Shown here: one piece after another, positions 6,551 to 10,511 of the stretch
How positions within the stretch are numbered: the stretch's first letter is position 1
Layout: every line of letters starts with the position of its first letter
Assembly: GCA_003520105.1 (NCBI GenBank)
Contig: DOVL01000153.1
Coordinates: 1-10,511, forward strand
Origin: Lachnospiraceae bacterium
GTDB lineage: Bacteria > Bacillota > Clostridia > Lachnospirales > Lachnospiraceae
Direction: 5' to 3'
Length of the DNA: 10,511 nt
The notes under the pieces: model-generated
The model's input: the letters and a program-made list of their open reading frames with translations, nothing else
The model's database searches: none
Told to the model about the DNA's origin: nothing
Translations under genes and position numbers: made by a program

Positions 6551-8242
6551 GTGATAATAGGAATAGATCTGGGAACTACAAACAGTCTTGCTGCGTATTA
6601 TACAGAAGAAGGACCGAAGATCATCCCGAACAGGCTTGGTGAGAGACTTACACCCTCAGTTGTCAGTATAGATGAGGAGGGTACGGTTTATATAGGTGCA
6701 ACTGCAAAGGAGAGGAAGATGCTCTATCCTGACAGCTGCGCGGCCTGTTTTAAAAGAGATATGGGCAGTGATAAGAGCTATACACTGTCCGGCAAGGATT
6801 ATACGGCTGTGGAGCTTTCTTCCTTTGTTCTTCGTTCTCTTAAGGAGGATGCCGAGGAATATCTGGGGGAAGAGGTTACAGAGGCTGTTATCAGCGTACC
6901 TGCATATTTTAATGATGTCAGACGTAAGGCAACCAAAAGAGCCGGCGAGATGGCAGGACTTAAGGTGGAACGTATCATAAGTGAGCCTACTGCCGCAGCG
7001 ATCGCCTACGGACTTCTGAACGAAAATAAGCCGGCGAAGAATCTCGTATTTGATCTTGGCGGTGGTACTCTGGATGTATCGATCCTGGATTATTTCCCTC
7101 CGATACTTGAGGTCAGAGCCGTTGCAGGTGATAACTTCCTCGGAGGAGAGGACTTTACCAACGTACTTGAGTCGCTGTTTTATAAGAAGAACCATGATAT
7201 ATATAAGGACGACCTGTCCCGCAAGGAACAGGAGCTTATTCATAAAGAGGCGGAGAGATGCAAGATCGCCTTTGCTGATGCAGGCAGATCGACGATGCAC
7301 TGCAAGGTTGGTGACAGGATAGTTGAGACCGAATTTACACTTGCCGAATATGAGAGAGGCTGCGAAGAGCTTTTTGAGAAGATCAGAATACCGGTAAAGC
7401 GTGCGCTTAGCGATGCCATGCTTAAGATATCGGATATAGATAAGATCGTTCTGGTCGGTGGTGCGACGAAGTCGGTCAGCGTCAGAAGCTTTGTCAGCAG
7501 GCTGTTCAGAACATTTCCGGACACCTCGATCAACCCGGATGAGGCAGTAGCGCTCGGCGCTGCGATCCAGGGAGCCATCAAGGAGAGGAACGAATCGATA
7601 AAAGAGGTTATTCTTACGGATGTCTGCTCATTCACTCTCGGAACAGAGGTAACGGTAGATATCGGTGAAAATCACAAGGAGAGCGGACATTTCTGCCCTA
7701 TTCTTGAGAGAAATACAGTTATCCCTGCGAGCCGTACGGAGAGATTCTATACCGTAAATGATAACCAGGATAAGATCAAGATAAATATACTTCAGGGCGA
7801 GAGCAGGATAGCGAGAAATAACCTTCTGCTCGGAACTCTTGAGATAGCCGTTCCGAAGGCCAAGGCCGGTGAGGAAGCGGTGGATGTAACATATACCTAT
7901 GATATCAATTCAATCCTTGAGGTAGAGGTTAAGTCGATCTCAACAGGCATCAAGGAGCGTTGTATCATCAAGGGGCAGTATACCGAAATGACGGATGAGG
8001 AGATAGAGGAGCGTCTGAAGGAACTCTCTTATCTCAAGATACATCCGCGTGATCAGGAGGAAAACAAGCTTGTTCTTCTGAGAATGGAGAGGCTTTATGA
8101 GGAAAGCCTCGGCCAGGACAGAAACGTTCTTGAAGCGGCTGCCAACAAGTTTGAACTGGCTCTTGCATCACAGGATAAGAGGATAATCGAGCAGGAGCGT
8201 AAGAGGCTCATCGAGTTCATGGATGAATGGGAGGGCTTATAA
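6551..8242 (+). CDS. hscC: Hsp70-family molecular chaperone, HscC type
   Basis: ATP-dependent cytosolic chaperone of 563 residues, close to the size of E. coli HscC (about 556) and shorter than DnaK (about 638). The nucleotide-binding domain (about 1-345) has phosphate-1 GIDLGTTNS (4-12), the connect segment [11 protein letters not shown] (about 143-153), phosphate-2 [11 protein letters not shown] (about 167-177) and the adenosine motif IVLVGGATK (about 298-306). A substrate-binding beta domain (about 350-470) and a short helical lid follow. The C-terminus ends EWEGL, without the DnaK-type acidic tail. HscC assignment comes from length and from N-terminal segments such as LTPSVVSID and [17 protein letters not shown]. 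Start is a GTG with GGAGG 7 nt upstream. In E. coli, HscC works with the J proteins DjlB and DjlC and has been linked to sigma-70; whether that holds here is unknown. The adjacent J-like/TPR protein is the obvious partner. Confidence 0.93.
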   Translation: MIIGIDLGTTNSLAAYYTEEGPKIIPNRLGERLTPSVVSIDEEGTVYIGATAKERKMLYPDSCAACFKRDMGSDKSYTLSGKDYTAVELSSFVLRSLKEDAEEYLGEEVTEAVISVPAYFNDVRRKATKRAGEMAGLKVERIISEPTAAAIAYGLLNENKPAKNLVFDLGGGTLDVSILDYFPPILEVRAVAGDNFLGGEDFTNVLESLFYKKNHDIYKDDLSRKEQELIHKEAERCKIAFADAGRSTMHCKVGDRIVETEFTLAEYERGCEELFEKIRIPVKRALSDAMLKISDIDKIVLVGGATKSVSVRSFVSRLFRTFPDTSINPDEAVALGAAIQGAIKERNESIKEVILTDVCSFTLGTEVTVDIGENHKESGHFCPILERNTVIPASRTERFYTVNDNQDKIKINILQGESRIARNNLLLGTLEIAVPKAKAGEEAVDVTYTYDINSILEVEVKSISTGIKERCIIKGQYTEMTDEEIEERLKELSYLKIHPRDQEENKLVLLRMERLYEESLGQDRNVLEAAANKFELALASQDKRIIEQERKRLIEFMDEWEGL

Positions 8243-8425
8243 ATGGCTGCCGGCGGAAATTGTGATTCATGCTGCTATTTCATGTATGATGAAGAGCTTG
8301 AGGAATATGTCTGCGACGTAAATATGGATGAAGATGATTACGGCAGACTGGTTTCCGAGCATTTCAGAGAATGTCCGTATTACAGAGACGGAGACGAATA
8401 TAAGGTCGTAAGACATCAGATGTAA
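8243..8425 (+). CDS. Small cysteine-rich acidic protein (DUF6472-like)
   Basis: A 60-residue soluble protein with five cysteines: Cys7, Cys10, Cys11 (CDSCC), Cys24 and Cys44. The spacing CX2CC-X12-C-X19-C suggests a metal-binding or redox mini-domain. The middle is acidic (DEELEEY, NMDEDDY) and the end reads CPYYRDGDEYKVVRHQM. I recall similar short clostridial proteins catalogued as DUF6472; I could not check this. The ATG directly follows the hscC stop codon, and its ribosome site GGGAGGG (8229-8235) lies inside the hscC coding end, so translation is probably coupled to hscC. No function is established. It could be a zinc-knuckle adaptor or an HscC client. Confidence 0.82.
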   Translation: MAAGGNCDSCCYFMYDEELEEYVCDVNMDEDDYGRLVSEHFRECPYYRDGDEYKVVRHQM

Positions 8426-8457
8426 AAAGTTTTATCAAAAATATGGATTGGTGATTT

Positions 8458-9393
8458 ATGAAGAAGGTAACAACAGATATCGCGCTCAGAAAGAATTATT
8501 TTGAAGATACTATTGTACTGCTCGGCGATTTTAACGTTGCAGGTCACGATATGAATTATGTGCTGCGTATTTCTTCTTATGGTTCTAAGACAAATGGCAA
8601 TAATGTCAGAGTGTATTTCGGACTGCTTGATGATACCAAGAGAGAATATACAGAACAGAATTATGAGTATCCGGGTGATAAGGTAATAATAGATGATGCT
8701 CATCTTCTTGTAAGAACAGATATGGTTGAGCTCAACGACTCCCCGGAGGGACTCAGACTTCATCTGAATTATGAAACGTTAGTTCTTGATTTTCTCATCA
8801 AGAGAGGTCCTGACAAGATTGATATAAAGAAGTTCGGAAAGCCACAGGAGGGCGGAAAGGTTGTAACCTATGCTTATCCTGAATGTTCATCCAGTGGTCA
8901 TGTGACTACAAATGAGAATTATTTTGACACGGTCGGAAATGTATTTTACATCAGACATTCCCAGACCTTTGACAGTCTCTTCGGATTCAAGAAGAAGCTT
9001 GTGCATACAGATGATAATTCACACTTTATGTTTGGCTTCTTCAAGCTGTCCAACTTCAGGAAGATCATGTTCGGTACCTTCAGTTCTGAGGAAGAAACCA
9101 CAGATATGCTTGCGGTAATGTCCTATGGCGATATCATCGAGATAGCTATTCAGCCGATGAGAAAGGTTATGATGGACTTTATCGAAGCCGAAAATAAAGA
9201 AGATATGATCATCAGACCAAATATTTCATCCTTTGACAGCAGGGTTGCACTGAAGTGTAAGACCAGGCTCAATGTCTGTGAGCATATGGCTCCGGATGAT
9301 GATAATTTCAAGATGTATGATAAGTTCGTAAGATGCGCGGGTACTTATAAAGAAACGAAAGTTACAGGCTATGGTTATATAGTGTTATTCTAG
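8458..9393 (+). CDS. Uncharacterised beta-rich protein, possibly AttH/CrtC-like lipocalin fold
   Basis: A 311-residue protein without signal peptide, membrane segment or low-complexity tract, so probably cytosolic. The sequence alternates short hydrophobic and polar stretches, typical of beta sheet. Residues about 28-60 (GHDMNYVLRISSYG, VRVYFGLLDD) and the central stretch YAYPECSSSGHVTTNENYFD followed by GNVFYIRHSQTF resemble the order of strands seen in AttH/CrtC-type two-domain lipocalins (P-x-x-x-x-G, then a W/F-x-D/R-like segment). The usual WYF-type signature is not present, so this link is a weak pattern match. The gene starts 32 nt after the cysteine-rich gene with only a weak ribosome site (GGATTGGTG), and probably shares the operon. 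Function unknown. Confidence 0.8.
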   Translation: MKKVTTDIALRKNYFEDTIVLLGDFNVAGHDMNYVLRISSYGSKTNGNNVRVYFGLLDDTKREYTEQNYEYPGDKVIIDDAHLLVRTDMVELNDSPEGLRLHLNYETLVLDFLIKRGPDKIDIKKFGKPQEGGKVVTYAYPECSSSGHVTTNENYFDTVGNVFYIRHSQTFDSLFGFKKKLVHTDDNSHFMFGFFKLSNFRKIMFGTFSSEEETTDMLAVMSYGDIIEIAIQPMRKVMMDFIEAENKEDMIIRPNISSFDSRVALKCKTRLNVCEHMAPDDDNFKMYDKFVRCAGTYKETKVTGYGYIVLF

Positions 9394-9404
9394 CAATACT
9401 CATC

Positions 9405-9457
9405 GCATATATACATCCTCGGCTGTAGGTAAAATACGCCCTCGGAGGTATATATGC
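9405..9457 (+). promoter_or_regulatory. Hairpin that masks a ribosome site and start codon upstream of the HAD gene
   Basis: GCATATATAC (9405-9414) pairs perfectly with GTATATATGC (9448-9457). The stem continues with one mismatch, TCC/GGA, two mismatches and GG/CC, around a 17-nt loop. There is no T-tract, so it is not an intrinsic terminator. The 3' arm contains GGAGG (9444-9448) and the ATG at 9454, so folding would hide both. The structure was derived by hand pairing. Confidence 0.5.
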
Positions 9458-9480
9458 AATGCTGCGGAATGAAAGGATAA
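9454..9480 (+). CDS. Possible 8-codon leader peptide (MQCCGMKG)
   Basis: ATG at 9454 follows GGAGG by 5 nt, an almost ideal ribosome site, and the frame ends with TAA at 9478-9480, three nt before the HAD start codon. Its last two codons, AAA GGA, are also the ribosome site of the HAD gene (9472-9477). A ribosome finishing the leader would therefore sit over that site, allowing reinitiation. The leader holds adjacent cysteine codons. Whether it is translated is unknown; such a short frame can also arise by chance. Confidence 0.3.
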   Translation: MQCCGMKG

Positions 9481-9483
9481 AAT

Positions 9484-10140
9484 ATGAAGAATTATAAGTA
9501 CATATTCTTTGACCTTGATGGGACGGTGACGCAGTCTGAATTTGGTATAATCAGATCTGCGAGAGTGGCCCTGAAGAAGATGGGAATAGATACAAGCAGT
9601 GAAAGTGATAAGGATATGCTGAAGTTTATCGGACCTCCGCTTTACAACTCGTTCCATGATTTCTATGGGATGAATGAAGAGGATTCGCTGAAGGCTGTTC
9701 AGTATTACAGAGAGTATTATGAAGCAGGCGGACTTTTTGATGCTCCTCTTTACGATGGCATCAAAGAGGTCATAGAAACCCTGTCCGAAAGTGGGAGAGA
9801 TGTTTTCATAGTTACCTCGAAGCCTGGAGTTATTGCCGAAAGGATAGTTGAACATTTCGGACTTTCGGATAGTATCATATCCGTGATCGGACCGGATAAG
9901 AGCGAGAAGAGTCCTAAGAAGAAGGCTCTGATTGAGAGGGCTATGAACGAAAATGATATAACGGATAAGTCAGCTGTCGTTATGATCGGCGACAGAATGT
10001 ACGATATAGAAGGTGCAAATGAGGTCGGAGTTGACTCTATCGGAGTTCTCTATGGCTACGGTTCAAGAGAAGAACTTGAAGAGGCCGGAGCAACCTACAT
10101 CGCACCAAATCCACGAGATATTCTTTCTTTTGTAAACTAA
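9484..10140 (+). CDS. HAD-superfamily phosphatase, phosphoglycolate phosphatase/5'-nucleotidase-like
   Basis: A 218-residue cytosolic haloacid dehalogenase-type hydrolase that removes phosphate from a small metabolite through an aspartyl-phosphate intermediate. Motif I is FFDLDGTV with nucleophile Asp10 and acid/base Asp12. A helical C1 cap spans about 15-85. Motif II is VTSKP (Thr111/Ser112). The motif III lysine lies in the EKSPKKK stretch (141-147). Motif IV is IGDRMYDIEGA (Asp170, Asp174). The later VLYGYGSREEL is typical of the Gph/PpaX-like subgroup. Length is normal for that group, but substrate cannot be read from sequence. The ATG has AAAGGA 6 nt upstream. It lies 90 nt after the preceding gene, with the hairpin and leader frame between, so it may be read through from the operon under separate translational control. 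Confidence 0.9.
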   Translation: MKNYKYIFFDLDGTVTQSEFGIIRSARVALKKMGIDTSSESDKDMLKFIGPPLYNSFHDFYGMNEEDSLKAVQYYREYYEAGGLFDAPLYDGIKEVIETLSESGRDVFIVTSKPGVIAERIVEHFGLSDSIISVIGPDKSEKSPKKKALIERAMNENDITDKSAVVMIGDRMYDIEGANEVGVDSIGVLYGYGSREELEEAGATYIAPNPRDILSFVN

Positions 10141-10159
10141 TGTTTATATGCTAAATAAA

Positions 10160-10190
10160 AAATGCTCGGACACAAGCTGTCCGAGCATTT
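10160..10190. terminator. Intrinsic terminator after the HAD gene, probably bidirectional
   Basis: A perfect 13-bp stem (10160-10172 with 10178-10190) with a 5-nt loop. Plus-strand RNA ends CATTTATTATG, a modest U-tract; minus-strand RNA ends CATTTTTTATTT, a better one. It should stop the plus-strand HAD transcript and serve as a second stop for the minus-strand transporter. Confidence 0.82.
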
Positions 10191-10208
10191 ATTATGTATA
10201 AGCGAGGC

Positions 10209-10247
10209 AAAAAATAAAAAAGAGCCCAGATATAATAATCTGAGCTC
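10209..10247 (-). terminator. Intrinsic terminator of the minus-strand transporter gene
   Basis: A 10-bp stem (10247-10238 with 10231-10222) with a 6-nt loop, followed on the minus strand by TTTTTTATTTTTT. The single imperfect pair is a G-U wobble only in minus-strand RNA, confirming orientation. It begins 17 nt after the transporter stop codon. Confidence 0.85.
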
Positions 10248-10263
10248 GTGTTATTGTATTTAC

Positions 10264-10511
10264 TTATTTAGCAGCAGCCTTTGCAGCTTTAGCTTCGGCA
10301 GCCTTACCGCTTGGTTTTACAAGTACCAGGCAGAGGATAAGAGCTACGATATAAAGAGCACCTGTTGCATAAAGAACGTTCTGATAACCTGTTGGGTTAA
10401 TCTGCTCTACGATGCCATCATGTTCGAAAGGAATGTATTTTCCTGTGTGATCAACAATGAACTGTGCAAGCTGGTTTCCTGTAAGACCTGCAAAGCCCCA
10501 TGCTGAAAGTG
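10264..10511 (-). CDS. MFS transporter, C-terminal end (OFA/oxalate-formate antiporter-like), truncated by window edge
   Basis: The minus strand encodes 81 residues ending at a TAA (10266-10264); the frame stays open to the right edge. The sequence begins LSAWGFAGLTGNQLAQFIVD, a glycine-rich stretch like the late transmembrane helices of major facilitator transporters. An external loop (about 24-44) and one clear last membrane segment, NVLYATGALYIVALILCLVL (about 48-67), follow. The protein ends in a cytoplasmic Ala/Lys tail (KAAEAKAAKAAAK). The AWGFAG-type segment recalls OFA-family anion antiporters, but the fragment is too short for substrate assignment. Codon use looks like that of a well-expressed gene. 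Two tandem terminators lie downstream on this strand. Confidence 0.68.
   Translation of the reverse strand, partial: LSAWGFAGLTGNQLAQFIVDHTGKYIPFEHDGIVEQINPTGYQNVLYATGALYIVALILCLVLVKPSGKAAEAKAAKAAAK

Noticed and set aside
9362..9435. Separate promoter for the HAD gene
   Set aside because: TATTCT and TAAAAT hexamers occur but neither has an acceptable -35 partner at 16-18 bp, so I do not call one.
10162..10506. 114-codon plus-strand open frame at the right edge
   Set aside because: It starts inside the terminator stem and runs antisense to the MFS transporter end, which has membrane character, a proper stop and minus-strand terminators.

Overview
The window looks like chromosomal DNA of a low-to-mid GC Clostridia, most likely a Lachnospiraceae gut or rumen anaerobe (Butyrivibrio/Eubacterium-like). 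This rests on purine-rich Shine-Dalgarno sites, Firmicutes-type promoters and intrinsic terminators, an AgrC-like GHKL kinase, and small clostridial-type proteins. I see no rRNA, tRNA, CRISPR array, insertion sequence or phage gene.

Layout. (1) 1-1061 (+): 3' part of a membrane GHKL sensor kinase that is open at the left window edge. A bidirectional terminator (1082-1124) separates it from a convergent gene. (2) 1157-2254 (-): helix-turn-helix regulator with a large uncharacterised C-terminal domain. (3) 2255-2680: a 426-bp divergent control region. It holds a minus-strand promoter, a palindrome with a third half-site next to that promoter's -35 box, an 11-bp perfect stem-loop, and a strong plus-strand promoter lying in an imperfect tandem duplication of about 50 bp. 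(4) 2681-9393 (+): a tight operon of a 1281-residue J-like/TPR protein, an HscC-type Hsp70, a 60-residue cysteine-rich protein and a 311-residue beta-rich protein (possibly AttH/lipocalin-like). (5) 9405-10140 (+): a hairpin carrying the ribosome site and start of an 8-codon open frame, then a HAD phosphatase. (6) 10160-10511: two hairpin terminators and the C-terminal end of a minus-strand MFS transporter.

How the genes may work together. The core is a dedicated chaperone module. HscC is a specialised Hsp70, known mainly from E. coli, where its locus also encodes J proteins (DjlB, DjlC) and a Sel1-repeat protein. Here one giant protein appears to combine a J-like N-terminus with a TPR client scaffold, directly upstream of hscC. 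The J-like domain lacks the HPD tripeptide (it reads NPE), and the last TPR region carries a CX2CX2CX4C cluster. The next gene is a small CX2CC protein whose start codon abuts the hscC stop. This suggests a metal- or redox-linked, non-canonical Hsp70 system, possibly controlled by the divergent regulator. That functional reading is inference.
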